DNA from: Tricholomella constricta
Taxonomy: Eukaryota; Basidiomycota; Agaricomycetes; Agaricales; Lyophyllaceae
Assembly (NCBI GenBank): GCA_013368375.1
Contig: JAACJP010000002.1
Span: forward strand, 1 to 64,000
Length of the DNA stretch: 64,000 nt
Reading direction: 5' to 3'
Shown here: piece by piece, positions 36,101 to 46,913 of the stretch
Layout: each line of letters starts with the position of its first letter
Position numbering within the stretch: position 1 is the first letter of the stretch
Notes under the pieces: model-generated
Database searches by the model: none
Told to the model about the DNA's origin: nothing
Seen by the model: only the letters and a program-made list of their open reading frames with translations
Made by a program: the position numbers and the translations under genes

Positions 36101-36823
36101 GGAGATCGTGGAGGTAGCTCATTCTTCGCAATGCCCCGACCTTCACTGAAACTTGTTTACCTGCAGTGCCTTGGCGGAGGGTCACTATCTATCATCTGTC
36201 GGCTTTTCTGTGAGGATTATGCTGGACGGAGTAGTGGTGTGCCTGATCTTATTGTGTGGAATGCCGCGAAGGGTCTGTGCAAGTTCGTGGAGGTCAAAGG
36301 GCCTGGCGATAGGCCACAAGAGAATCAAAAGGTTTGTATCAGTTCGCAATTAATCTAAAAGTTACTTATCTGATGGCTGCCTTCTTTTGACAAGCTTTGG
36401 TTCGATTCGCTGCTTGGGGCTGGGGCAGATATAGAGGTCTGCAGAGTGATTGACCAAAACGAACCGCCGCGTACCAAGTCAGTGAAGCAAAAGAAGACGC
36501 GCACGCGGGGGGGCAGCAGCAATGCGAAATCGAAAGGCAAGGGCAAAGGCAAAGCACGGGTCGGCGACTCCGATGCCGAGATGGAATCTGATTCCGCTGA
36601 ACAAATTGACCAGCTGGATGACGATCCATGGGGCTCGCCTCCGCCGGTACTTGGGAAGCGCTGCCGCAGGCCTCCAGATGAGAACGATGACCAGCTACCG
36701 ACGTTCCATTCGACTGCGACACCGCCAACATCGCCGCCCAATACTGTGGCCCGGTATCCGGGTCACACGGAGATTGCTCTCCCTCCGCCAAAGCGGCGAA
36801 AGACGGCCTCCATATCGCCTTGA
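33187..36823 (+). CDS. FAN1: Fanconi-associated nuclease Fan1 (VRR-NUC)
   Basis: Eleven exons: 33187-33361, 33417-33503, 33558-34027, 34079-34271, 34322-34918, 34977-35258, 35311-35585, 35634-35755, 35810-36113, 36167-36331, 36395-36823, 3099 nt, 1032 aa. The central region has the FAN1 helical features (FSKAMRALATLKFHHEEAAA, RRGKRAKWYERRALL, LQHYEGLGYKG, LLFWDIIFADVPGAFETRYQ). The VRR-NUC nuclease domain carries GVPDLIVW (PD at 861-862) and EVKGPGDR (E877, K879), the PD-(D/E)xK catalytic set. Fan1 cuts 5' flaps in DNA interstrand cross-link repair in the nucleus. The last ~140 residues are a basic and acidic low-complexity extension with NLS-like KGKGKGKAR. The start at 33187 is the first in-frame ATG. 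The N-terminal UBZ finger of animal FAN1 is not evident. Confidence 0.93.
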
Positions 36824-38229
36824 GACCCTTTCTCGCTCTCGCTATCTAATCTTGCTGTTTTGCTATCGATATTGTTATTTTTGCTTGCGGAGCTTGGCTA
36901 CTACTTGTTGTATTCTTTATCTTGTACAATGTGGCGATGAGATATCCGCACTGGTTGAGGAGAAGGAGGAGAGGGAGTTTATTATACTGACAAGGTCCTA
37001 TAACATTGACCACGTACGGCTCGTGTTCTTGTCTTTCAGTAACAATTTCCATGTAGACCGGAATCGCCAGCCGTAAGGTTGAGTGGCGCACTTTGTGGAA
37101 AGTGCAACTTGCTTCGAAGCAACGATGTCACCCTTGGCCGTTATTCGGTGGACAAATCTGAATCCTCTATATGTAACAACTGGTAGAATCATTTCTATCG
37201 CCCTTCAACAGGCCTTCGAAGATGACGCACGTCCAACTTGAAGTGTTAGGCCCCTCTTTCAAGCTTACAAAACGATGTAAGTCCATGAGACATGCTCCTA
37301 GTCTAAACCAAAAGAGAACAGACATACATTCGACAAAAAATGTCCACACAACCTTTCGCAGCCGAGGCCTTTTATACTCGACGAGTTGGGGTTTGCCGGA
37401 CCTTTGGCGGTGTTGCCTTGAGCCCACGGGGCCAAATACTTAGCAGTAAAGCACCGGTTATTATGCATAGCGCGAAGGTCTATTTAGGATCTCCAGAGAT
37501 ATATACTGCATTGGCGACGATGTGGACAAGGGCGGCCTTGCAGGTGCTGTTCAAGTAGACGTTGTGAGCCTTTTATCATCATCGGAAGAGACTCGAGTCC
37601 GAGTCCTATCCGTCGCTGCCTGGTTGTCAAAAATCGCCTTCGTGTTACCGCCGTGCGTGCACAGCATCTGGTACGGTCAGATGACTCGCGAGCTTTGCAT
37701 GAAGTTGTGTCTGTAGATGAGATGCCATCTGTCAGGTCAGACGTGCGGACTATAGGCGGCTGTAAGCATTGTCATGATCATTTTGAAAATCATTTAAGCT
37801 GATGAGGAATCTAATTTATCTTACATTTTGCAAATGATCAATCACGGATTCTGAACCGCACCATATGATGTTCGAGGCCGGCGTTGAAAGTATGTGAGAT
37901 GTTTTGAACAGCTGAAATCAGTCTGGCGAACCGTAGTTCTCCATTAGCCTTTGAATCCATCCTCTCGGCGACTACCATTTTATTGACGAGGGTTTGGGCG
38001 CAAAAGGCTGGAGGTTGCCAGAAATATAATATCGGTGTTTTCTTTTTCAGTGGCGCAGTTTACCAAAAGTGCAACATTTTTCGTCGAGGCTTCAATGCCG
38101 CGATTGGTATATGGCTCTCCATCTTAATTTAACAAGTAGTGGCTGCATTTCACTTCTTTCTATCCTACGACAAAATATATAAGATAGCCGTGCTTGCGTT
38201 TGTAGTCCCCAGGCAGGCTAGGCCCTCCT
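36824..38229. other. intergenic, contains a decayed duplicate of the cysteine-repeat locus
   Basis: 1.4 kb after FAN1. 37230-37800 matches flanks of the cysteine-repeat gene (own entry). The rest shows no supported gene. Confidence 0.55.
37230..37800 (-). pseudogene. degenerate partial duplicate of the cysteine-repeat gene locus
   Basis: 37245-37335 aligns with 38221-38310 (last intron and 3' end of the gene; shared GTCCATGAG and AGACATACATT). 37385-37450 aligns with 38890-38945 (5' flank; shared CCCACGG.GCCA). 37720-37765 aligns with 39350-39390 (shared ATAGGCGGCTGT). The cysteine-repeat exons between the first two blocks are missing. So this is an older copy of the whole locus that lost its coding part. 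Confidence 0.6.
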
Positions 38230-38794
38230 TCAAAAAGATCTGCATACCTATGAAAGTCCATGAGCTAAGCTCCCAATCTACAGTAGAATAGACATACATT
38301 TGTGGAATCGCAGAACGCATTAGAGCAGCAGGGTATACCGCCTGAAGACACTCCGCAAAAGCTTCCAACGGTCCCACAGGCTTGACAGGCCTGTTATGTT
38401 TCCCCTGCATCAGCAAGGTCTGGAGGGCTTTAGATCATCTGAGAACGTACGTCGGTTGTGGAGCAAAAGAGCCCATCGCAGCAGGGCACACCACCAGATG
38501 CACCTCCGCAGATGCCTCCTGTTGTCGCACAGGCCCTGCAAGCCTTTTTATTTTGAAAAGTCTCCCAGTTAGAAAGCGCACGACACGGAACAAGCGACGC
38601 TGAGGACTTACGCCAGAACTGGTACAGAAGAGGCCAACACAGCAAGGCACACCACCAGATGCACCCCCGCAGAGACCTCCTACGCCCGAGCAAGTTGCCC
38701 TTGAACTCAAGCCTGGCGAGCCAAGACTTGTAGCAGTGGCTGTCGACGACACAAGAAGCAGGAGGGCAAAGGAGAGGTCAAGGTGGAAGCGCAT
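38230..38794 (-). CDS. small secreted cysteine-repeat protein, three knot-like repeats
   Basis: Exons on the minus strand: 38794-38612, 38543-38451, 38390-38298 and probably 38247-38230, giving 128 aa. A signal peptide (MRFHLDLSFALLLLVSSTAT) is followed by three repeats of about 31 residues with spacing C-x6-C-x8-CC-x4-C: CSGVGGLCGGASGGVPCC, CATTGGICGGASGGVPCC, CGTVGSFCGVSSGGIPCC. A further cysteine opens each following exon, giving a six-cysteine pattern reminiscent of knottins. Exons 2 and 3 are both exactly 93 nt and phase 0, one repeat each. The last exon (VCRSF, stop) is uncertain; another acceptor gives a longer hydrophobic end. Function unknown; likely secreted and disulphide-rich. Confidence 0.7.
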
Positions 38795-40287
38795 GTTTAG
38801 TCAAAGGCGTGGAGGTGGATTGAAGTCCCTGCCGTGAGGCTTTGAAATAAGTACAGTGTATGGGCAGGCCCTTTAATACCTGACGGCCTTGGGATTTAAA
38901 TTTGGCGGACCTTGGGTGAGCATTGCTTCTGGCCCACGGAGCCATGGACGTTAGGAAAACGCCTGTTTTCATGTATTGCAGAACATGAAGGTCGAGTGGA
39001 ATTCATGATGAGAATGACACTATGTCAGCGACACTACACTCCCGTGCAGACCCAGGTGCTGTTCATGATGTTCATGTGGTCACTGTGAGATCGTCATTCG
39101 TCACCGCAAGTGACTGGAGTCCTGGTCTGGTCTTGTCCTGGCCGCTGCTTGAAAATCATTATAATTAGTAAGTCAACGCTTTTACCGTGCACATTGATCG
39201 AGCCAGAGCAACATAAATTCCGCGATACGCTCAATGAGCTAGGCCTGCTATGGTCCTTGTTTCCATCATTTTCATGTTAAACAGCACGGTTAGATCTACC
39301 GGTCAGGAGATTCAGACCCTTGACGTTCGCGTGAAGATACCTGCAGTTGCCATCTGTCACTGAGTCAATTTTGCGGACGATAGGCGGCTGTCAATGAGAG
39401 AATCATCGTCAGGGTTGACATTCAGATCTGAACCTAGGTTATATATTGCAAACAAGTGGCAGTCGACTGTCGGAGTGAACCGCATCAGAAGTGACGTCCC
39501 CTTGGTCCGTGGCCGGAAATTTGAGGAAGAGATTGTCAGGGATCGCAATTGCTGAAAGTCCTTGAAGGGGCCTATCCTGGAGCCAGCCATCCTCATCTTC
39601 GAACAATCAAACCGAATGGAAGGGGGTATGCGAAGCAGCAGCAGCAGGGTTTTAGTATTTGTAATAAAAAAAAATTGGAATTTGAGGAAAGGTATTTCGT
39701 CTCCGTGTCATCTGTGTGGGGGTACCATGGTAAGCTAAACAAGAATATCTAAGTAGAGGTTGGGACGTGCAAGGGTTGCAATGGGGAAAAGCGACGTGCA
39801 TGATCTTGGGAAGGTAAGTGTGGAATGTCGAATATCGAATGGGTGAATGGGTGAATTGGTGAATGGGCGTGTACGTGTCGGCAGTGAGGAGGGGGAAGGG
39901 GGGGGGTATATATGCATACGAAGCAGGGGTTGAAGTGATTATATGCGGAGTGAGGTAAGGGTAAGGGGCAAGACAAGGCAAGCCGCGGAAGCAAAGAGTC
40001 ATTGTCATTTTTGCAAGGGGGTGGGGTGGGGCGAGGTGGCGGGGGGTGGAAGAAACCGAGGGAGTTGTCAATATCGATATGTATATAAAAACAAACCAGC
40101 TGCAAAAGAGGAAGGGTGGGGGTGCGGAGTGCGAGGAGGGCGTCGGCAGGCCACCTTTAGAAAGATTGTATAAAGTAGAAGATCGGGGGGAAACGTCGTC
40201 ATGAACCTGCGGGGAGGGGGGGCATTCGTATCACATCACATCAGACACCAGGATACCAGGAATTCGCGCCACAGCGTCAGGTAGGAG
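38795..40287. other. intergenic
   Basis: 1.49 kb between the cysteine-repeat gene start and the transporter stop. It contains the flanks duplicated at 37.2-37.8 kb and a G-rich stretch near 39880-40260. No supported gene. Confidence 0.5.
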
Positions 40288-41980
40288 TTATAGCGGACTA
40301 CTGCGGCCGTCCGAGTGAAGCGGGCTGGGCGGGAGAGGCGTGGGGGCGCGCGAGGGCACGCGGGACGGCGTCCGGGACGCATATGGCGAGCCGTACGGCG
40401 CCTGGTTGTACCTCGACGTGTCCAGGGTGTCTGTAAAGTCCGCAGGGCCGCCGTTTACATCTATCGCTTTCATACCGAGAGCGCTAGCGATCCCGAAGTT
40501 GGTGGTCGACTTTTTGCGGGAAAATTGGCCAAGGATGGGCTCGGAGGACTCGACGGGGTTGCCGGGGAATGGGGAGGCCAGTTTTTCGGTCTGCCGGGTA
40601 AGCGTGATGATGGGCTCCTTGCCTGCGGGCTGGTTGTACATCCAGGTCGCACTGAGGACGGTAGAAGCACCAATGATGAAGGAGAGGGTAATGCGGAAGT
40701 CGAAAAGGAAGACGGAGGCGAGGAAGGAGAGGACGATGGAGAGACTCGTCGCGAAGCCCTTGAGGATGTTGTCCGAGTACTTGATCACGATGGCGGTGAC
40801 GAGGCCGCCGAATACCTGGATGCCCACGGTCGCCCAGGCCCAGCCGCCAAAGTTGCGGAAGAGGTCAAGGAGGAAACCTTGTGAGTTGGCCGGTTTCTGA
40901 CCGTAGAGAATCGGGAGGAGTGCGGGAATAAGGGAGAACAGGGAAAGCTGGACGTTGCGCACCCAGAGGTCTGCCCTCGAGTTTTTGAGCACCATCTCGA
41001 AATAGACGCCGGCAAGCCCGGAAGTGAAGCAGGCCGCAGTGACGGCTCCGAAGCCCTTCATTGGGTTCATGACGTGCACGTGGAAATCATGTGCGCTGCC
41101 GACCGTCGTGTGCTTGGGTCCCGTATGTCCCGAGCCCCCGGAGGTTTGAATCTGGACGATGCCGACGCCGATGGCAAGGAAGAACAGTGACAGCCACTTT
41201 GTCGAGCTGAGCCTCTTGCGAAGAAGCGCGACGGAGAAGGCGGCAGTGGTCAGGATTTTCATCTGGTACGTCACTTGGAACGAGGCGACCGGGAGGTTGC
41301 TGATGGCGACGAACTGCAGCGAGTTTTGCACGACGTAGAGGAGGGCCGGGATGGAGAGCTTCCAGCAGTCCGGACTGAATATTTCTCCGCATAGAGACCA
41401 AAAGGGTTTCGTTCCGGGGTATGGTAGTGCACAGACGATGCCCCAGAGGGATTTGCGGTGCCAGGGCGTTTCGACCACTTCGCGTACCCGTGAAAGCGCG
41501 ATGAGGAAGGATATGGATCCCTTGAGTAGTTCATTGAGAAGAACGGCAGACGCGGGTGAATATGACAGAGCGGGTGGGGTCGAAACGCGCGAATAGTGCA
41601 TTACGATAGAGAGGGCTGCGTTTTGAACAGCCAATGTCACTAGTCTGTTTTCGGAATGAATTTTTGATGAGAGGTTCTGGGACAGGAAGAAGGAAGATCA
41701 CGTACGAAACGTATTTGAGCGGCATCCCACATATCCTCGGCCCATCTGCAGAGCTGGAAACAGGGCTGGCAAGTTGGCCCTTGTCCGAGAAAGCGAAGGT
41801 AGCAGACGGCAACAAAGGCGAGAGCCGTGGAGAAGAGTGGTGGCTCGGGGGCGCTGAAACAGCCAACGAGGACGACGAACGGACTGTCGGCAATGAGCGA
41901 TGGTGAATTTCAGGAGATGGGGGGCTCGAGACGGTCAGGTTGACCGTCGGATGCCGGGGAACGGAACGTGGGTGGGCCAT
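40288..41980 (-). CDS. nucleotide-sugar transporter (SLC35A type, UDP-galactose/UDP-GlcNAc-like)
   Basis: Two exons on the minus strand, 41980-41706 and 41644-40288 (61-nt intron, phase 2), 543 aa. Residues 1-85 are a Ser/Pro-rich cytosolic extension. The ten-helix transporter then starts at KYVSLVTLAVQNAALSIVMH. Family motifs: VQNSLQFVAISNLPVASFQV TYQMK, GFGAVTAACFTSGLAGVYFE, and the C-terminal IVIKYSDNILKGFATSLSIV. The last ~100 residues are a Ser/Pro-rich tail. It would exchange nucleotide sugars for nucleoside monophosphates across the Golgi membrane, complementing the luminal apyrase at 11-13 kb that produces those monophosphates. The exact substrate cannot be read from sequence. Confidence 0.9.
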
Positions 41981-43313
41981 GTAGTCGAGCTGGGATAACT
42001 GTAGACCTGGTCAACGTCGATACTAAGGTAGCTTGAGCAACAGCTGCAGAGAGAGGCGAGGACACGACACAATGAGCTTAAGATAATATGGCATGAGAGT
42101 TAGGGCCACTTTACCTGGTCTGGGTCGTAAGATAAGTGAATTAATGGGCGTGAAGAGCCTGGCGCTGTGCAGCACGACAACGGAGGAGGCTGGAAGACAC
42201 TGTGCAGACAAGTTGACCTTGAGTTGACAGTCGACTTGACCAGCGTTGAGTTTCAGCCTCTGCTGATTCCAACCGAAGCTGTCACAAATTTCAGAACCCA
42301 ACCCGAAAAAGCCTCAATTCAGTTCCCACGTGCGTTTTAAATACGCTTGTAATTGCGCGATCAACAAGGGAAAAAAAGCTCCACCCATTTCCAATTCATT
42401 CCTACAATAGCCTACATAACAGTTCGCCGTCTAGCAACGCTTCGTTCCATAGTAAAGGGAGGCGAAGTAGATGATTGAAAAGCACGCCATAAGTAAAGGG
42501 GGCAATCATCGACGTCGCGTCAGAAAATTCTGATGGCGGGTTTACGGCCAAGTCTACCGACGTCCAGGGGGCGCCGCATGGTAACAAAAACGAACCAAGG
42601 GAGCGTCTCCTGTGAAAAATAGCAGCACATGAGCATCTAGGTCCGTCCAAAAGGTTCGGAGGGTGTGTGCGCCTCAGCCTCGCCTTTACCTCTCCATCCG
42701 CACCCATCCATTGCGCTCTGTATCCGCCCATTCGTAAAGAACAGGGGAGAGACGCGATGCCCGAAACATGTTGGGATCTCTCTATGAGAAACGGGGTGCG
42801 TTCCTTTACCAGGATTTTCTTCATCGGCCCACACGACCCTCGAAAGAACGAAACCAAACTCACATTGTGATTCTACCACGCGAAAGGATATTTTAAACAA
42901 CCAAGCGAGTATATCATTGCAACACGGGCTAGTCTGAACACGATGACAAGTAGCGAATAGCGATGGGGGATGTGAGACGGCTCCAGGTGATCTCGCGTCC
43001 TAGCCCCTCGACCAGAGGGAGGAGCAATCAGCATAGATTGTTTTTGAGCATCTCCTCTTGTTACAGGGCTACTCTGCGACGCTTGTCTGGACCATCCATC
43101 CTTGTGCACACGAATGAGCTGCCAGGAGGCGGAGGACAGGATAGTAATTTGAACGTCGGTGTGATTGAGAAGTTTAAAATTTCTGACCGCTCACGCTTAT
43201 GTAGCGCAGTGGCTAACGCCGATCGGAGATTAGAAAAATAATTATTGATTCCAGTTCCACGGTCAGTTTGACTTTGAACGTTTTCAAAATAAACTAGCTG
43301 CTGCTGGTGAGCG
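41981..43313. other. intergenic, divergent promoters
   Basis: 1.33 kb between the transporter and MRP51 starts. A 153-codon minus-strand frame (42402-42863) has no family features. A D-arm-like string near 43200 does not fold as a tRNA. Confidence 0.5.
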
Positions 43314-44696
43314 ATGGCGGCGACAGCAGTAGCTCAGGCGCCCAAGGTGCTCGTACACCCTCCCGCCTCTCCCTTCGCAGAGCTCCTACGGCGCTCCAAG
43401 TTCGCGACATACGACCCCGCCATCCGGCAGACATACAGCGCGGCACCCGCCAACGCGCACCGGGGCGACTGGGGGCTCAAGCGGCCCATAGCCCTGCGGC
43501 GAAAAAACGCATTCATCTCCCTCACGTCCTTCGAGCACGCAGCACACTTCACGGAATGGAATCACGCGGAGAACCAGGTCCGCTTTATTCGGCGAATAGA
43601 GGAGATGGGGGTGAAGCCGGAGACCATGGTCGGGACGCCGTGGCACAAGTCGTTGGGAAAGGCCAAGACGGACTTGTTGCTAGACTCGGAGTTCTGCCCT
43701 GGGGAGAGCAGCGAGATCACTGTGAATCAGGAGGACGCGACGGCGAAGCCGACCATGGTGAACTTTAATTCTCTGGGAAACAAGGGCCCGGGCGCTTACG
43801 GTGCACAGAGGGCAGAGCCCAGGAAGGCGAAGAAGTGGGATAACATGGAGGTCTTTGTCACCGCGAACGTGGACGCCATGTCGAAGCGGGATTTCGAGCG
43901 CTACCTCGCGAGGCTGCGCAACCTGCGGCCTGCGTTCCAGGAGCACATCAATCGACAGCCCAGAGTGACGACCAAAAATTTATACGCGCTTGCACAGGAC
44001 GCAGAAAGAGGTTACCACCGCCGCTTCATGATGGAGCACATGACGGGCGAATACAAGGATGTCAAGGCGCGCAAGATCGAGCCGCAGCCACACCCGAACG
44101 CGGGGCTGACCTACGCGCGCCTGACGCCGCTCGAGGCGGTCCTCTGGACGAAACCACAGCCTGGCATCGTCCTCAACGCGCACGTCGACCAAGGTTCCGC
44201 GGCCGAAAAGAAGTACGTCGCGAGCTTCGGTGGGCTTGGTGCGCTCCTGCGGCAGAAGAACATGGCTAGTGGAAAGGTGCCACTGCTTGACATCGGGACC
44301 GAGCAGGGTGTTGACCAAACGCGCATCGCTGAGAGCATCGCGGATATGCGCGTCCTTCCCCGCAAGGGCCTCCAGCTCCAGGTGCCGCCGCGGGTGGTGG
44401 GTAACAGACCGCAGGGCTTGAAGGGCGTAATGATCCTTGCAGAGGTCATGACGGACCTCGGAGCGATCAATTTTAAACAGGATAACCCCCACCCGCTGGG
44501 CAGCCAGGCATATATCGCGCAAGAACCGGCGACCAACAAATCGACCCCGCGTAGCTTCATGACGCCGAAGCCGCTTAGGATCCTTGAGCAGCCCATCCCT
44601 TTACAACGGGGCGGCGATCCCAAGAAGTTGATCGGCACATTGCAAAACATTATAACGAACAACCCGAAGAGAAATGTGTCGGAAGAGGAGTTATAA
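43314..44696 (+). CDS. MRP51: mitochondrial small-subunit ribosomal protein Mrp51 (bS1m-like)
   Basis: Single exon, 460 aa. The signature is near the N-terminus: SPFAELLRRSKFATYDP, then HRGDWGLKRPIALRRKNAF, the RGDWGLKRP block typical of fungal Mrp51. NAFISLTSFEHAAHFTEW follows. The C-terminal half (QLQVPPRVVGNRPQGLKG, MILAEVMTDLGAI) is also family-like. It is a component of the fungal mitoribosome small subunit involved in translation of mitochondrial mRNAs. The second codon region is Ala-rich and may act in import. No intron. Confidence 0.88.
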   Translation: MAATAVAQAPKVLVHPPASPFAELLRRSKFATYDPAIRQTYSAAPANAHRGDWGLKRPIALRRKNAFISLTSFEHAAHFTEWNHAENQVRFIRRIEEMGVKPETMVGTPWHKSLGKAKTDLLLDSEFCPGESSEITVNQEDATAKPTMVNFNSLGNKGPGAYGAQRAEPRKAKKWDNMEVFVTANVDAMSKRDFERYLARLRNLRPAFQEHINRQPRVTTKNLYALAQDAERGYHRRFMMEHMTGEYKDVKARKIEPQPHPNAGLTYARLTPLEAVLWTKPQPGIVLNAHVDQGSAAEKKYVASFGGLGALLRQKNMASGKVPLLDIGTEQGVDQTRIAESIADMRVLPRKGLQLQVPPRVVGNRPQGLKGVMILAEVMTDLGAINFKQDNPHPLGSQAYIAQEPATNKSTPRSFMTPKPLRILEQPIPLQRGGDPKKLIGTLQNIITNNPKRNVSEEEL

Positions 44697-44840
44697 TGTT
44701 ATCATAGCGTATCAGTCGTATTATCCTTAATTTTACAGCGCGTCTTCACTTGATATTGCAACTATTGAAATGGTGTCCGGCTATGCACCATAGTCATAAT
44801 TATTTTCAACACCGTAATTTGAGTGACGAAGTTTCTAATA

Positions 44841-45239
44841 TCATGGGGTTACGAGCGCAAGCAGCGTTTTAGCCAAGTCCCCTCCATTATCTGCCAAAGC
44901 CCTCTCTGCCTGCGTTCGCGAGATCTCAAATTCATGAACCTGCAAACCGTCGTTAACGTCACCAATACGTCTCTGCAGATAGCAGCTGAGATACGCACCA
45001 CCAGATCGATGTCCTCTCGCTTGAGCGCCGCCACCGCAGGGTCCTTGGCCGCCTTGGTAGGCGCCTTTTCAAGGATGCCGCCCGCGCGGAAGGCCTCCTC
45101 CATTTTTCCCTTGGAATATGAAAAGCCGTCGGCGAACTGGATTGTCAGTGAGCCAGGAGTTGGGATAGATGGGATATGGGCTTGAAGGACGTACGTTCAT
45201 GATCACTTCGGACTCGGGGCGCCCATTGCTCCGCGACAT
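44841..45239 (-). CDS. HYPK-like UBA protein, NatA-associated
   Basis: Three short exons on the minus strand: 45239-45195, 45136-44999, 44939-44841 (introns 58 and 59 nt, phase 0), 93 aa. The middle holds KREDIDLVV and the C-terminus EFEISRTQAERALADNGGDL followed by AKTLLALVTP, the HYPK UBA-like domain. HYPK binds and regulates the ribosome-associated NatA N-terminal acetyltransferase and has chaperone-like activity. The full product is easy to miss because no single exon exceeds 46 codons. It is divergent from the degraded gene at 45438. Confidence 0.88.
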
Positions 45240-45437
45240 GGTGGTGGGATATGAGGAAGCCCAACGGTCTTCGGATCGGGTTGAGCGCCTCGGCCACGTG
45301 TCGAGGCGGGCCGGCCTGGATCAAATGTTCCTCTTGTTTTCCTTCAACTGGCAGGGTCACACAAAGCATACCACTGTAGTGCAAACAAATGTTCCAATGC
45401 ACTGTTCGGCGTCCGTGAACCCTTTGAGAACTTCAGC

Positions 45438-46802
45438 ATGCTCACCCCGTCCTTGGTCTCTGACACCCCTAGTGGTGGCACCTCATCATCGTGTCTCATG
45501 TCACTTGGCAGCGATTTTGTTGGTTCTCATCACTGTTGCAACAGGGTTGCGAGTTCTCGTTCTCGCTTTGAAGCCTGGATGGAACGCGCGAAAGTCTTGA
45601 TTGCCCTCGACCCAACCGAAGAAGTCATAAACCTTTTTTGATGCTTTCTATCAGTTAGGGGAAGTGCCGAGCGGTCTGATCTACGTCCGTAATCCTTGTT
45701 TGCATACTACTCAATCTTAACTTCGCGTAGGATCCTTTGCCCACACCGACTTGGGGTGAAGAGGCCGGCTTTCAGGCTGCCGTACGTGCATGGGCGTCGA
45801 GACTTCGTCCTGTAGATGTTGACGACTACGGCATCCTGAGCGAACTCCACACTCTTGCCCTCGCTTACAGTCGTGTTCAAAAACATCAGATAACCGCTCC
45901 AAGGAACACAGTCAGCGTCGCGGCATCGATGACATCCGCGAGATGGCTTTGAGTGCTAGGGCTGATTGCCATACTGACTTCAGGTATGTTCCCGTCGCTC
46001 CTCGCAACGTAACCCTTTCAACCTTGGCATTAGAACCAAGGAAAGCTATCGTCTTGCAGGGTTAGCTGGCAATTCAGATGCACTGTCTGACACATTGGTC
46101 ACGATTTCTTCGGCGAAGATCGCAGACGAAATAGGATCTTGTTCCTTTACCTTCACCAACTGAAGTGTCGCAGACCACCTGTATTGGTCCACCACTGGAG
46201 TCACAGACGCCTTCTCAATTATCGGGTTCGCTGGAGAATTCAAAAAGGACGACGCTGAATGCAATAAAAACCAGCTCATCATGGTTCTCACCACGGCACA
46301 GTCGCAGCGGAAAGCCCTCGGGTTCAAGAAATCCATTATCACGGGTGCTACCGGCTGCCGTGGATGTGTGCAGATTTACTCTTCGTATTGGAGTCCTGAC
46401 AATGCGGTACGTTTATTCTACGTATTCGTTACCGAAAAACACCAAACTTTTTAGGTCGTTCACATCTACGAACACACCCAACAATTCAACCTCACCGACC
46501 CTGTTCAAGTGATACGCCTACACGCTTTTTGTTCGAAGCTCGGGAAGTATATACAGGACCTGTTCGTGACAGATCTCCAGGATTGGACCCCTCCAGCTGA
46601 AATGACACTTCAGAACCACAGGTGGCGTAGTCCCGACCGTCCGTCAGAATCTGAGGGCAGCACTGGCACGGATGTCAGGGCCCGGCCCATAAGCAACCGC
46701 CCCAGTGATGCGGACGCGGCCGGTACCGACCAGTTCTCGGAGGTCATGAAATGGCGCGATGAGGTTGTCCAGGACAACCTTTTCATGCAAGGGCAGGTTT
46801 AA
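45438..46802 (+). pseudogene. degraded fungal hypothetical gene
   Basis: Continuous protein similarity to itself across frames can be followed: exon starting MLTPSLVSDTPSGG; a T6 run near 45632 where one base too many shifts the frame (FDAFYQLGEVPSGLIY reads on in the next frame); a 46-nt intron (45685-45730); DPLPTPTWGEEAGF..; a second 1-nt shift near 45900 before EHSQRRGIDDIREMAL; an intron near 45984-46033; an in-frame TGA near 46160 before SVADHLYWSTTGVTD; a 48-nt intron (46407-46454); then VVHIYEHTQQFN to the TAA at 46802. Two frameshifts and a nonsense codon make a functional product unlikely, unless unusually short 31-35-nt introns are used. Family not identified. Confidence 0.6.
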
Positions 46803-46913
46803 CAGAATGAAAGAAAAGAAAAACGAATAGAATACCCTAAGTTCACCTAGTTCACCAACGTTCACATGACTACAAGTAAAAACCACCCTTTTGCTGATGT
46901 TACGTACTAACCG

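Noticed and set aside
42402..42863. 153-codon minus-strand ORF
   Set aside because: No domain, no splice partners, and coding-like codons are not evident; treated as chance.
43190..43265. D-arm-like sequence TAGCGCAGTGGCTAACG upstream of MRP51
   Set aside because: No acceptor stem, anticodon stem or T arm can be paired around it.
45655..45690. String resembling the 5' half of a tRNA-Ser/Leu (GAAGTGCCGAGCGGTC)
   Set aside because: It continues as coding sequence of the degraded gene (LGEVPSGLIY) and no anticodon or T arm follows.
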